Shown: positions 25,272-34,226, counted from the first letter of the stretch. The stretch: DNA of 64,000 nucleotides from Acidiphilium acidophilum (GCF_033842475.1 NZ_JAWXYB010000018.1:2215501-2279500); one strand, 5' to 3'. Program-made: numbers and translations. The notes: a model not told the origin generated them from the sequence alone.

Positions 25272-27431
25272 ATGGGCAGTTTCGTGATTCCGAGCGGAGA
25301 TTACGTCAACGCAATGTTCCTGATGATCTTTGGTCCCATCTGGACCGCGATCGTCAACTCGGGTCTCAATTTCGGCGCGGTCGGCAGTGCCGGGGGTGGC
25401 GTCTTCGGGCCTGCCTTCATGGTTTACAACCTGGCGATAATGGGCCTGACGCTTTTCTACATCGTCAAGATTGTGCTCGAAGGCGTCGTTGGCACGGCGT
25501 ACCATGGCGAATGGCTGGGCAAAAGTTTCCATGGCTTTTTCACGCCGATGCGCGTCATTATCATGCTCGCGCTGATCGCTCCGGTTTCTTCTGGCTTTTC
25601 AATCTCGCAGATCATCGTTTTGTGGACCGCCGGGCAGGCAATCGCAGTCGCGGACGGCATATCGAATACTATGCTAATCTCAATATTAAAGACAGGTTTA
25701 GTCTTCAATCCACAGATTATGCCGTCGTCGCGCCAAGTCGCCTCGTCTCTGCTACAAGACCTGGTATGCGTTGACACATATAATAGCGGCGCGTCTGGCG
25801 GGCCTGCCCTCATGACGTCAAGTAGTACCGGGTCCGGGACTACACATGGTGTTGAATTTGGTGGCAGACCTGGCACGAATATTTCACCGTCTGCTTGCGG
25901 CACGATCATCGTATCTTCCGCAAGTCAGCCGAAATCATCGGCGGAAATCAACGGAATCAACGCGATGATGCCGATATTGAATCCTGTCGCGCTCAAAATA
26001 ACGAACGGAGCCCTGGGCCAGCCGACGCAAAACACCTCGACCGGATCAGTATTATCTGGCTCTACTTCCGGCATTCCAAGTAACGCAGTAAGTCTCGCAG
26101 CCCAGGCGTATAGCGAAGCGGTGCAATCTGCGGTCGCGAGCCAGGTCACCGCCGCCAACTCCGGACTAACGAATTCGTGGTCGACCGCGCTCCAAAATGA
26201 CGGGTTCGGCGCGCTCGGGAGCTTCCAGATTCAGGTGTCATCGCTCGACCAGAAAATCGCTGACTTCAGCGCTGCGCAGCCCGATATCACCGGCCCGGCG
26301 ACCGCAGACCTACCGGCGGGCTATGGGTATCAGCAGACCAGCGCAGCCGCTATGTCATACATCGAAAATGACAATCAGTTAGCCGCAACGCCCGGCTCGC
26401 TGGCCGGCCAGATCACAAACCCGCTTGGAAACCTGAAGTCGGGATCGCTCATGGCGCGAATAATCGACCCCGTTTTGATCCGCCTGAATGGCTCGATACT
26501 AAGCGATGTCAAGTCGTTGTCGTCCTCAACAAGTAACCCGATTGGTGCTCTGCAAACGCTCGGCATTACGCTGATGGTATCCGGCCTGACGGCTTACTCG
26601 ATACTGTTGCTCGGCGTTGGTTCACTTGGGGCTGCCACTGGCAACCTCGTGGGCAATGCTGCGGGTGCAGGTAAAGCCGCGAGTTTCGTCATAGGGTTTA
26701 TCAAGCCCGTTGCACTTATGCTGATCGCGGGACCGATCTTGGCGGGCGGAATACTTGCATACGTCATTCCTGCGATGCTCTATATTATGTACACCTTTGC
26801 GGTCATTGGTTGGGTCGCGGCTGTATTTGTTGGGGTCGTCGGCGCACCGCTGTGGGCTGCGAGTCATGCAGTCCCGGATGGTGAAGGGTTTGTACCGGCT
26901 GGTGCGTCGCAAGGTTATAAGTTGCTGCTCTCAATATTCGCAAAGCCCGCGCTAATTGTATTCGGGTTCTTCGCCGCAATGTTGTTGTTCAGCGCGGGCG
27001 AATACCTGATCAACAAGACTTTCATTTTCGTTGCGAACGGCGTTCTACAGTCGAGCATGGGCGGTAGTGTCGCGCAAGGTGTTGCGGGGGCGCTCATGTC
27101 GCTAATTGGGACGTTGATATATGTCGGGATTCTTGTCGTGGTATACTGGAAGCTCGGCGAGTGGAGCTTTGGACTTGTCAATCTCGTGCCGGATCGGGCG
27201 CTCGATTGGATCGGGTTGAACGACATCTCGATGTCCGAGGAGGGCGTACATGGGGAGGTGTACGGCGGGGTGGTGAGCCATACGCGGACTGTCCAGGGGG
27301 CGGTCGTGCAACCGCTTCCTGAGCGCGCGGGTGGTGGCGGCAATGGGAACGAAAGCGGGGAAACTGGCAGCAACGCTACACCCGCCGCCAAGACGCTTGA
27401 GACCGACGTTCTTCCTGAACGGAATACATGA
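25272..27431 (+). CDS. DotA/TraY-family type IVB secretion membrane protein
   Basis: A 719-residue polytopic inner-membrane protein. The N-terminal third matches the DotA/TraY plan: a helix pair, then GEWLGKSFHGFFTPMRVIIMLALIAP, then SGFSISQIIVLWTAGQAIAVAD, a block conserved in DotA. A ~250-residue hydrophilic, Ser/Gly-rich (probably periplasmic) region follows, then a C-terminal membrane cluster (GILAYVIPAMLYIMYTFAVIGW, GAPLWAASHAVPDGEGF) and a charged tail. In IncI plasmids TraY is needed for transfer and is the target of entry exclusion. Here it stands alone, with no other Dot/Icm genes in the element. ATG 25272 has AGGAGG 7 bp upstream. Confidence 0.8.
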   Translation: MGSFVIPSGDYVNAMFLMIFGPIWTAIVNSGLNFGAVGSAGGGVFGPAFMVYNLAIMGLTLFYIVKIVLEGVVGTAYHGEWLGKSFHGFFTPMRVIIMLALIAPVSSGFSISQIIVLWTAGQAIAVADGISNTMLISILKTGLVFNPQIMPSSRQVASSLLQDLVCVDTYNSGASGGPALMTSSSTGSGTTHGVEFGGRPGTNISPSACGTIIVSSASQPKSSAEINGINAMMPILNPVALKITNGALGQPTQNTSTGSVLSGSTSGIPSNAVSLAAQAYSEAVQSAVASQVTAANSGLTNSWSTALQNDGFGALGSFQIQVSSLDQKIADFSAAQPDITGPATADLPAGYGYQQTSAAAMSYIENDNQLAATPGSLAGQITNPLGNLKSGSLMARIIDPVLIRLNGSILSDVKSLSSSTSNPIGALQTLGITLMVSGLTAYSILLLGVGSLGAATGNLVGNAAGAGKAASFVIGFIKPVALMLIAGPILAGGILAYVIPAMLYIMYTFAVIGWVAAVFVGVVGAPLWAASHAVPDGEGFVPAGASQGYKLLLSIFAKPALIVFGFFAAMLLFSAGEYLINKTFIFVANGVLQSSMGGSVAQGVAGALMSLIGTLIYVGILVVVYWKLGEWSFGLVNLVPDRALDWIGLNDISMSEEGVHGEVYGGVVSHTRTVQGAVVQPLPERAGGGGNGNESGETGSNATPAAKTLETDVLPERNT

Positions 27432-27437
27432 CGCAAA

Positions 27438-27465
27438 CCGGCGTCGCTAAAGAAAGCGACGCCGG
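27438..27465. terminator. Hairpin between convergent genes
   Basis: CCGGCGTCGCT (27438-27448), loop AAAGAA, AGCGACGCCGG (27455-27465): a perfect 11-bp stem. It overlaps the stop of the leftward gene and follows the dotA-like stop. There is no T run, so termination may be weak or Rho-aided. Confidence 0.5.
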
Positions 27466-27833
27466 AGGCTATTCTGGATCGTAACCGACTTATCGAGCAA
27501 GGCCCTGTCTCTGGCCGCGCTCTTTTTTGTCGCCTCGATGACCTCAAGCACCTTCTCGGCACTGGCATCTCTGTCTGACATCAAAAATTCAAGGCCGGCC
27601 TTGAACGCGACGGCGTCAGCATGCTCGTCCTGGGCGACGTATGCCAACTCCGCCAGGGCTGCTCGCCGCCAGTCGTCGCCCTTTTTCCATTCGTTCCGCA
27701 CCTGCTCAAGCTGCGACTGTGCTGCCCGCAGATCGCCCCGAGCGCGTTGGAGCGCCGCACTGTTGCCAGCAAATTCGGCGTCATAGCTGACCTGGGGCTT
27801 GCCCCGCGAATCATAACTTGTTCGAAACATCAC
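27447..27833 (-). CDS. Hypothetical coiled-coil protein
   Basis: 128 residues, mostly helical and highly charged, with a likely coiled coil (ALQRARGDLRAAQSQLEQVRN) and no signal or membrane segment. Not recognised. It is the third gene of the leftward relaxase operon (relaxase, small membrane protein, this gene), which suggests a mobilisation accessory role. Either of the adjacent ATG codons (27833, 27830) could be used. Confidence 0.55.
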   Translation of the reverse strand: MMFRTSYDSRGKPQVSYDAEFAGNSAALQRARGDLRAAQSQLEQVRNEWKKGDDWRRAALAELAYVAQDEHADAVAFKAGLEFLMSDRDASAEKVLEVIEATKKSAARDRALLDKSVTIQNSLRRRFL

Positions 27834-27903
27834 GCGACCTCATTTGATTTCAGCACTATATCAAGTTACAGTGCAGTTGTCAACATAATTCCACAAGTTA
27901 AAG

Positions 27904-28260
27904 TCAAAACTGGCCGGGCCGGCGTCCCAAAAGTAGTCCAGCAACGCCCATGACAAGCGGAATGGTTGCGGGGACAAGTAGCGACGCAAGCTCATAATCC
28001 CGTGTGATAAGCACAAAGGCGACGACAAGGCCATATAGCGCGAACGAAAGCAGAATTTTATTGTAACACTCGACCGCCGCGATCCGCATCTGCGGGTGCT
28101 GTTTCTCGCCGACGGGGGCGATCAAGGTTTTTGACATGGTGGTGAGGCGGCTTTTAGTGTCTCGACCGGCGGCGATGAAAGGGTTGAAAAACCGCATTTC
28201 GGCCCGGGCTGCGCGGCGGAAGAGGCCGGGTTTGCGGGGTTTCGAGGGTGATGTTGTCAT
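27904..28260 (-). CDS. Small two-helix membrane protein
   Basis: 118 residues: a basic N-terminal half (SPSKPRKPGLFRRAARAEMRFF) and two C-terminal transmembrane helices (ILLSFALYGLVVAFVLIT, LLVPATIPLVMGVAGLLLG). Not recognised; size and layout resemble small accessory subunits of type IV secretion systems, but this is only an analogy. It has its own leader module: palindrome, hairpin GCCCCGC-GCCGT-GCGGGGC and AAAGGAGAT before the ATG. Confidence 0.55.
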   Translation of the reverse strand: MTTSPSKPRKPGLFRRAARAEMRFFNPFIAAGRDTKSRLTTMSKTLIAPVGEKQHPQMRIAAVECYNKILLSFALYGLVVAFVLITRDYELASLLVPATIPLVMGVAGLLLGRRPGQF

Positions 28261-28303
28261 GGTGTATCTCCTTTATGCCCCGCACGGCGCGGGGCTTCGA
28301 TGA

Positions 28304-28320
28304 TCACACTCGTGATGTGA
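28304..28320 (-). promoter_or_regulatory. Leader palindrome before the small membrane protein gene
   Basis: TCACACTCGTGATGTGA (plus strand), perfect half-sites with a 7-bp spacer, 43 bp before the start at 28260. A GC-rich hairpin (arms GCCCCGC/GCGGGGC, about 28277-28296) and AAAGGAGAT follow in the reading direction. It lies between the relaxase stop and this gene, so the gene has its own control. Confidence 0.7.
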
Positions 28321-28420
28321 AGTCCGACCCGATTCTCCGCCCGCCCGCCCGCCCGGCGGCGGCGGCGGCGGCGGCGGCTGTGGCTCCTTTCTTCCTTGCC
28401 GCGTCCCGACGGACGCGGCA

Positions 28421-31207
28421 TCACCGAAGGCGCACCCGCGCTCGGTCCCGATCGACCCCGCCGACCACCACCGGCGCTACCACCGGCTCGGCCAGCTTCT
28501 CCGCCGCCGCCTGGCGCAATTCCGTCAGCCTTTCCCGATCGACCTCGCCCGGCCCGTCAGTCGCCCCGAGCGCCGTTTTTCTTTCGGCCCACCCCGCCCA
28601 CGACTTTGAAAGTCTGTTGATATTATCAGTAATGATCGAAAGCTGATACCGCTCGCGGCTGCACGCGACGTATGCGCTCTCTGCCGTTGCGACTCTCGAT
28701 GATTCCCCGGCGACGATCACGCTGTCGACCGTTCTTCCCTGGCTCAAATGCGTCGTCAGCGCCCAGCCTCGGTCGACTGCCACCCCTTTCCGCCGATCGA
28801 TCGTCGTCAGTCGCCCGTCATCCAACCGCACCGCCGCCGTTCCCTTCGCCTTGTCAACCTCCTCGACCACCCCCCCGGCCCCGTTGGTAATTCTTTCGTT
28901 CCCCCGCCCGATTGGCTCCCTGAACACCACCCGATCGCCTCCCGCGAGCGTCATGGCCCGCCGCGTATACACTCGCGCGCCCGCCACCGGCTTCCATCGT
29001 TTCTCGGCCCCAGCATCATCAACAAGTATAACCTCGCCGCCAGCAACGTCACGGACAGTGTAATCCACAAGCTGCTTGTTCTCATAAAGTCGCACGATCA
29101 TCCCGGATTTATACGTGACCGCCCGCGATAGTGCTTCTTTCGTCGCATCGACTTTATCAAGCGCGATGATCTCGATTTCGTCGCCGCTGATCTCACGTTG
29201 TAGTTTTAGACCAGCACGGATGAGGTCGTTGACTTGCTGGCGGACCGCATTTGTGCCGCTGAGTACAAGGGTCGATGCGCGATCTTCTGGGTTTTTACTA
29301 AGATATGCTTGCGCTGTAGCGGCGGCAATGGCCGCGCGACGCTCCATGGTGGTCGGAAGTGGCTTGCCGTCGGCCCCGCGTTGCGCGGTCGGAACTGCGA
29401 CTTCAGACATAAATGGGCGGGCGGCGATTACGGCCTCGGCTGCCCGGCCAGACGCGAACGCGCTGGCGATCTTCAAGAGATTAGGGTCTTTTTGTCGTTG
29501 AATCTCGCTGATCCGTGCGGTTTGGAGGGAGCCAGACTCAATCATCTGACCGAAAGGTGACCCGGCCGCGACGCTTGCAAGCTGGCGCGGGTCGCCAACG
29601 AAAATCGCTCGATCGCCCGCCGATTCGATCTGTGCGATCAGACGTTCCATGTCTGATGATCCGACCATGCCAGACTCGTCGATCAGGATGAGGCGGCCCC
29701 CGCCCGGTGGCGGTTTTGCGAGGAAACTTGCGATGGTCGTGCTGTCGCAGCCCGCCGACCTCAACTCGCGCGCGGCGCTGGTCGATGGCGCGAGTCCGAT
29801 GATTTCGAACCCGCCGGCGCGGGCCGCTTGAACGAGGGCGTTCATCGCGGTGGTTTTCCCCGCGCCCGCCGCGCCAACAATTCCGATATACCGATCACTT
29901 GTGGTGAGCGCGAGGCTGATCGCGGAACGCTGGCCCTGCCCATACTGCCACCCCTGGTCGACCTCACGCGCGGCGATGAATCGGGCGGCTTCGTCGGCCT
30001 CGGTAATCGGCGCAATCTGCTCGCGTCCGGCACGCGCGGCGGCCAGGATCAGTGACTCTCTATATAAGGAGTCCTCCGTGGCCAGCCGCCCGCCGCCCGC
30101 ATCGATCAACCCGGCTTCACCTGCCGCGATCGCCTGGTCGATCTCGTCGATCATCGCCGCGCCGATGCCGAACGTGAGCGCTTCGAGCCGGACCGAGTCT
30201 CTCGGAAAGACGCTTGCCCGCTCGCTCAAATGCCGCGCCGCCGATCGAACTGCCTCGCCCGCCTTCGATTCCGGGGCTGGCATGGTCCCGCGTTTGATGG
30301 CTGCTCGCGCCGCAAACGTCAGCCCCAGCCCCAGCGCCGCCGACCGCTCGCGCCATTCTTGCTGCTGATCTTGTTGGGCCAGGCCGGATTTCCCTTGTCG
30401 CGTTTTCAGATTCGCGGCGGTTCGCTGGGCAGCGGTGCTGTCGTCGCGGTCGAGGCCGGCATCTTCGAGCGCTTCGTCGATTTGGACCTTGCGCTGGCTA
30501 AAATGCTCGATCGCATCTGCCGGGATACCAGCGATCTCGAAACCGTCCCCCGTTGGCTCGATCCCGTACCCGAGCCTGACCAGTGACCTTGCCAGCGCAC
30601 TTTTATATATACTGTCCGCCAGCCTCATCCGAACAGCTTGCTCACCCCAGTCCAGATCGACTGCGCGTAATCCATCCGGCCCCCGTGTCGCATTTATGAT
30701 AATACAATGTGAGTGTAGCTGCGGGTCAGCCCGGCCATCAACTGATCGCGCATCTTCGTGTCTGAAAATGGCAGCCGCAATACCGCCACCCGATCGCGTT
30801 TTTACTCCATTTTTACCGAACCGCGACTTTGCGACTTCCCGCTCGACGAATTTTAATGCCTCTTTTACTGCTGCATCATGCGCGATTGCGATGCGCTCGT
30901 CGCCACCGATGAGGCACATCATTGAGACTGACTTCGGCGCGCTCAGGGTGACGTCATGGCCCGCGCGGCGATCTGACCTTGTTTTACCGAGATCCTCAGC
31001 GCCGATTCGCCCCTCTAGCGCCGCGAGGAAATCTTGATCTTCGACCGCGCCGACCAGACCGCTTTCGGCTGCCAGCCCGCCGATCCACTGCGACGGTGCG
31101 CCACTATTATAGTAACCATGTTTTGCCTCGGGCCTGGGCTTTTTATGTTTACAATAGCGAACGATTTTCTTTGCGTCTTTGGCTGATAGCGGTTTTGTCG
31201 ACAACAT
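28421..31207 (-). CDS. MobF-family conjugative relaxase/helicase (TrwC/TraI type)
   Basis: Nicks the transfer origin and pilots the single strand during conjugation. From start 31207 (928 residues, MLSTKPLSAKDAKKIVRYC) Tyr18 lies where TrwC has its first nicking tyrosine, and a Tyr-Tyr pair follows at ~32-33. GHDVTLSAPKSVSMM (~84-98) is MobF motif; the three metal histidines are in FRHEDAR and DPQLHSHC (about 150, 165, 167). The C-terminal helicase half has Walker A GAAGAGKTTAM, ILIDESGMVGS and a UvrD-like end (STHLSQGRTVDSVIV). GGAG sits 9 bp before ATG 31207; an in-frame ATG at 31222 overlaps it. Intact. Confidence 0.93.
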   Translation of the reverse strand: MLSTKPLSAKDAKKIVRYCKHKKPRPEAKHGYYNSGAPSQWIGGLAAESGLVGAVEDQDFLAALEGRIGAEDLGKTRSDRRAGHDVTLSAPKSVSMMCLIGGDERIAIAHDAAVKEALKFVEREVAKSRFGKNGVKTRSGGGIAAAIFRHEDARSVDGRADPQLHSHCIIINATRGPDGLRAVDLDWGEQAVRMRLADSIYKSALARSLVRLGYGIEPTGDGFEIAGIPADAIEHFSQRKVQIDEALEDAGLDRDDSTAAQRTAANLKTRQGKSGLAQQDQQQEWRERSAALGLGLTFAARAAIKRGTMPAPESKAGEAVRSAARHLSERASVFPRDSVRLEALTFGIGAAMIDEIDQAIAAGEAGLIDAGGGRLATEDSLYRESLILAAARAGREQIAPITEADEAARFIAAREVDQGWQYGQGQRSAISLALTTSDRYIGIVGAAGAGKTTAMNALVQAARAGGFEIIGLAPSTSAARELRSAGCDSTTIASFLAKPPPGGGRLILIDESGMVGSSDMERLIAQIESAGDRAIFVGDPRQLASVAAGSPFGQMIESGSLQTARISEIQRQKDPNLLKIASAFASGRAAEAVIAARPFMSEVAVPTAQRGADGKPLPTTMERRAAIAAATAQAYLSKNPEDRASTLVLSGTNAVRQQVNDLIRAGLKLQREISGDEIEIIALDKVDATKEALSRAVTYKSGMIVRLYENKQLVDYTVRDVAGGEVILVDDAGAEKRWKPVAGARVYTRRAMTLAGGDRVVFREPIGRGNERITNGAGGVVEEVDKAKGTAAVRLDDGRLTTIDRRKGVAVDRGWALTTHLSQGRTVDSVIVAGESSRVATAESAYVACSRERYQLSIITDNINRLSKSWAGWAERKTALGATDGPGEVDRERLTELRQAAAEKLAEPVVAPVVVGGVDRDRARVRLR

Positions 31208-31223
31208 TTTGATGATCTCCATC

Positions 31224-31269
31224 AGGCCGGCACCGCGCCGGCCTGCTGAAAATCACATCATCTTTGTGA
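31224..31269 (-). promoter_or_regulatory. Leader module of the relaxase operon (palindrome plus hairpin)
   Basis: Palindrome TCACATCATCTTTGTGA at 31253-31269, with perfect half-sites and a 7-bp spacer. In the reading direction it is followed by a perfect 8-bp hairpin (AGGCCGGC, loop of 5, GCCGGCCT, 31224-31244), then TGGAGAT and ATG 31207. Confidence 0.7.
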
Positions 31270-31308
31270 AATCAGCCCGCCTTTTCCCCGCCGCCGCCCG
31301 CCACGATT

Positions 31309-31325
31309 TCACATGCCTGCTGTCT
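31309..31325 (+). promoter_or_regulatory. Half-conserved leader palindrome before the small membrane protein at 31368
   Basis: TCACATGCCTGCTGTCT: left half perfect, right half TGTCT instead of TGTGA. It ends 42 bp before ATG 31368, the same distance as the perfect copies. No strong hairpin follows. Confidence 0.4.
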
Positions 31326-31367
31326 CCATTAGCCCGGCATCCCGTCGAGGCGGAAGGAGAACAGCAA

Positions 31368-31634
31368 ATGACTATCGAATCATCAACAAGTAGACGAGCG
31401 ATCAGCCGCAATACAACAAAGGCGGTCGATCATGTGGAAGCGCAACATTATCTGATCAATAGCGTAATGGCGCTGGGGACCGGGCTGATATTCAGCTATA
31501 TCCCGGCGCATCTTCATGGTGTGACTTACCATCTCGATGATCGCGCGGCGGCGATGGCGTTTAGCGGGCTGGCGGTTGTGTTCGGGATCATGGGGCTGGC
31601 GAAGGCGCGGCGGGCCAGGCTGGCGGGGAGATAA
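31368..31634 (+). CDS. Small membrane protein of unknown function
   Basis: 88 residues: a polar N-terminus (TIESSTSRRAISRNTTKAVD), then two transmembrane helices (YLINSVMALGTGLIFSYI, AMAFSGLAVVFGIMGLAK) and a basic tail. Not recognised. GAAGGAGA lies just before ATG 31368. It lies divergent to the relaxase and ahead of the prepilin gene, 72 bp apart, and the prepilin has a separate leader module. Confidence 0.5.
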   Translation: MTIESSTSRRAISRNTTKAVDHVEAQHYLINSVMALGTGLIFSYIPAHLHGVTYHLDDRAAAMAFSGLAVVFGIMGLAKARRARLAGR

Positions 31635-31647
31635 AGGCGGGCGGATT

Positions 31648-31664
31648 TCACAAAATTGGTGTGA
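31648..31664 (+). promoter_or_regulatory. Leader palindrome before the prepilin gene
   Basis: TCACAAAATTGGTGTGA, perfect half-sites with a 7-bp spacer, ending 41 bp before ATG 31706. Then comes a hairpin with 8-bp arms (GCCCGTCG 31674-31681, CGGCGGGC 31686-31693, one G-T pair) and GGAGGG. Confidence 0.7.
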
Positions 31665-31705
31665 TCGACAGAAGCCCGTCGAGGTCGGCGGGCATGGAGG
31701 GTAAG

Positions 31706-32341
31706 ATGAGATTGATAAGAGCTAAAAAGGGTGTGACCGGAATCGAGTATGGGATGTTGCTCGCGCTGATCGGCGCGGTGATCCTCGTGCCGGTCATATC
31801 AACCGGTGCGAGTTTGCAACAAATATTTTGCAATATGGGTGGGGCAATAGGGGGCGCGGCGTGCCCAGATGCAAGTGCCGCCCCGCCGGCTACGCTGCCG
31901 ATTACGTTCCCGCAGACGAGCGTCGCAAATATCGGTCCCAGCGATCAACTATTTGCGACATCAACCGGCAGTCTCGACGGCGTTATTATCAGTCCGGCGG
32001 CAGCATCTATTTATCCGATCGGCCCTTTCGGCACGTCGTATAGTTCGACCGGCAACGAATCTATTGCGACGTTCGGTAATGGAACAGGATCGCCCTGGGG
32101 CGCGATTGTTGACAATGCGCCGGCGCTCGATGCACTCAAAAGTGCGTGCAGCGCTGGCGTCGTCCCGGCGACGTCCGTTCATCAGGTACCCGCCGGGCCG
32201 CCGGGCGGGGTGGCGATTGTTACGTCGATTGGCGACACGCCGACGAATGAGCTTGATTCGCTACAGTATGGTACAGCGACCGCAGGCTCAAATTTTTCAT
32301 CGAGCGATTCAGTCGTGACGTGCGCCGCACCGGCAGGCTGA
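31706..32341 (+). CDS. Flp-type (type IVb) prepilin-like protein with long C-terminal domain
   Basis: 211 residues. The N-terminus MRLIRAKKG / VTGIEYGMLLALIGAVI is a textbook Flp prepilin site: cleavage after Gly9, with Glu at +5 and Tyr at +6, followed by the hydrophobic assembly helix. True Flp pilins are only 50-80 residues; here ~170 polar, Ser/Thr/Gly-rich residues with four cysteines (IFCNMGG, AACPDA, KSACSAG, VVTCAAP) follow, more like a minor pilin or pseudopilin. No pilus ATPase or prepilin peptidase is present in the element, so it would rely on host or helper machinery. A strong terminator follows. Confidence 0.75.
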   Translation: MRLIRAKKGVTGIEYGMLLALIGAVILVPVISTGASLQQIFCNMGGAIGGAACPDASAAPPATLPITFPQTSVANIGPSDQLFATSTGSLDGVIISPAAASIYPIGPFGTSYSSTGNESIATFGNGTGSPWGAIVDNAPALDALKSACSAGVVPATSVHQVPAGPPGGVAIVTSIGDTPTNELDSLQYGTATAGSNFSSSDSVVTCAAPAG

Positions 32342-32356
32342 TCCCGGCTCCGCACC

Positions 32357-32389
32357 AAAAAGGCCGGGTCGCCCCCGGCCTTTTTTTTT
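32357..32389 (+). terminator. Rho-independent terminator after the prepilin gene
   Basis: GGCCGGG (32362-32368), loop of 5, CCCGGCC (32374-32380), preceded by an A run and followed by nine T residues. Strong, 16 bp after the stop. Confidence 0.9.
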
Positions 32390-32405
32390 GAGCCCAACTT
32401 TCAAT

Positions 32406-32504
32406 CACGAGATAATCGCAACATCATCGCAAGCTGATCGCGAGATCATGACAAGATGATCGCGAGATCATCGCAAGGTCATCGCAAGATAATCGCGAGA
32501 TCGA
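32406..32504. repeat. Nine tandem 11-bp repeats (consensus CGCRAGATCAT)
   Basis: Nine consecutive 11-bp units from 32406 to 32504, for example CGCGAGATCAT (32439-32449 and 32461-32471), CGCAAGGTCAT (32472-32482), CGCAAGATAAT (32483-32493). The unit is about one helical turn, so a protein could bind each on the same DNA face. The remaining bases up to the IS at 32612 hold no gene I can support. Confidence 0.8.
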
Positions 32505-32611
32505 CCGGCGCAGCGCCAGACCAACCTTCATCGCCGGAGGCGCAAGCCAATCTTCCTTCAGCCGTAGGCCCCGCCCGACCTTTAGTCCGGACACGGATGC
32601 GTTTGTGTGGA

Positions 32612-33964
32612 GGTGGTGTAACCTGACGTCTGGAAATTCATTTTGGGTTGGGAGTTGGTGCCCTTGCCGGGGCATGCCCCGGCAAGGGCTGTTCATTCTG
32701 GTATTCCATGCAGTTGTTCACACCAACATGGAGACCGATGAATGGACGCCAAAAAGGATACGATTATCGAGGCACTTTTGGAACATCTGATCGAAAACGG
32801 CGCAGGCGATATCGCCACGGTATTTGCCAGGACCTTCGAACTCGCCATGCAGATCGAGCGCGAACGCTTCCTCCACGCCAGTCACTACGAGCGCAACCCC
32901 GATCGTCAGGGTTACGCCAATGGCTACAAGCCCAAGCGGATCGATACCCCGGCCGGGTCGATCACCGTCGATGTCCCCAAAACCGCCGGTCACGTGGGCG
33001 AACCCTTCTACCCACAGTCCCTCGAACGCGGCCGACGCTCGGTCCGCGCCGTCATGGTCGCCGTCGCCGAAATGTACATCAAAGGCGTCTCCACCCGCGA
33101 CGTCGAGGCCGTCATGCGCGAATTCGGCATCGAAAGCCTCTCCTCCGCTCAGGTCAGCCGCGCCAGCAAGCTGCTCGATGACGAACTCGCCGCCTGGCGC
33201 ACCCGACCCCTCGCCGAGATCCGCTACCTCATCCTCGACGCCAGATATGAAAAAATGCGCGATAATGGCGTCGTCCGCGATGCCGCCGTGCTCTCGGCCA
33301 TCGGCATCGGACCCGATGAACGCCGCCGTGTCCTCGGCGTCTCGGTCGCCCTTTCCGAGGCCGAAGTCCATTGGCGTGCCTTCCTCGAAAGCCTCCATCA
33401 GCGTGGCCTGCGAGGCGTCGAATTCATCGTCTCCGATGACCATGCCGGATTGCACGCCGCACGCCGCGCCGTCTTCGGCGCCGCACACTGGCAACGATGC
33501 CAGTTCCACCTCGCCCAAAACGCCATCCACCACGCCCCCAACCACGCCATCCGCAAACGCATCGGCGCAGAACTCCGGACCGTCTGGAACGCAAATTCCC
33601 TCGCCGCTGCCCAGATCGCTCTCACAACCCTCGTCAATGCCTATCGCGACACCGCACCAAAGCTCGCCGATTGGCTCGAACGAAATATCCCCGAAGGCCT
33701 CACCGTCTTCACACTGCCAGAACCCCACCAGCGCCGGCTTCGCACTTCCAACCCCATGGAACGCGGCATCCAGCAGGAACTCAAACGCCGCACCACCAAA
33801 ATCAGGGTCTTCCCCAACGAAGCCTCCCTCGAACGCCTCGTCAGCGCCGTCCTCGTCGAAATCGATGAAAAATGGGCCGCCGACACCAAGGGCTACATCA
33901 AGTGGGACTACCAGGATGCCTGACCCCCGCTCGCCCTATTTTCCAGACATCAGGTTGCTCAATC
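32612..33964 (+). mobile_element. IS256-family element, copy C
   Basis: Intact 1353-bp copy, identical in layout to copies B and D, with an 8-bp duplication TGTGTGGA (32604-32611 and 33965-33972). It sits between the 11-bp repeats and the ParA operon, in non-coding DNA. Confidence 0.96.
32742..33923 (+). CDS. tnpA: IS256-family transposase (copy C)
   Basis: 393 residues, identical to the copy B product, with all three acidic regions and the CQFH motif intact. Read the entry at 18706 for domain details. Confidence 0.96.
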   Translation: MDAKKDTIIEALLEHLIENGAGDIATVFARTFELAMQIERERFLHASHYERNPDRQGYANGYKPKRIDTPAGSITVDVPKTAGHVGEPFYPQSLERGRRSVRAVMVAVAEMYIKGVSTRDVEAVMREFGIESLSSAQVSRASKLLDDELAAWRTRPLAEIRYLILDARYEKMRDNGVVRDAAVLSAIGIGPDERRRVLGVSVALSEAEVHWRAFLESLHQRGLRGVEFIVSDDHAGLHAARRAVFGAAHWQRCQFHLAQNAIHHAPNHAIRKRIGAELRTVWNANSLAAAQIALTTLVNAYRDTAPKLADWLERNIPEGLTVFTLPEPHQRRLRTSNPMERGIQQELKRRTTKIRVFPNEASLERLVSAVLVEIDEKWAADTKGYIKWDYQDA

Positions 33965-33972
33965 TGTGTGGA

Positions 33973-34226
33973 TTATCAATAGTACATCCCGCAGGGATGT
34001 ACGTCTCTATGAATCAATACGAGATGAGCCGTTTTTTATCACAGGTGATCCCCATGACGACCGGTGGTCATCGAATACGGGCGGGGTCAGGCTGTAATCG
34101 GGGGATTTCGAGTTGATGTTGGTGGGTAGACGGTCGAAATCGAGGTGATGGACGGCGTAAACCGGTGAAGATGACCGATCTGTAGCCGCATCTGGGTCGG
34201 CGTAGGGCGAAAAACGGCGAACCACT
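33973..34226. other. Intergenic region with a 9-bp hairpin
   Basis: Continuation of the non-coding region split by IS256 copy C. A perfect inverted repeat GTACATCCC-GCA-GGGATGTAC lies at 33982-34002. No gene is supported. Being just ahead of the ParA-type mobilisation operon and behind the 11-bp repeats, it is a candidate cis-acting site (partition site or transfer origin), without proof. Confidence 0.4.

Noticed and set aside
32406-32504. CRISPR or coding tandem repeat
   Set aside because: Contiguous 11-bp units without spacers, and no open frame that uses them sensibly.
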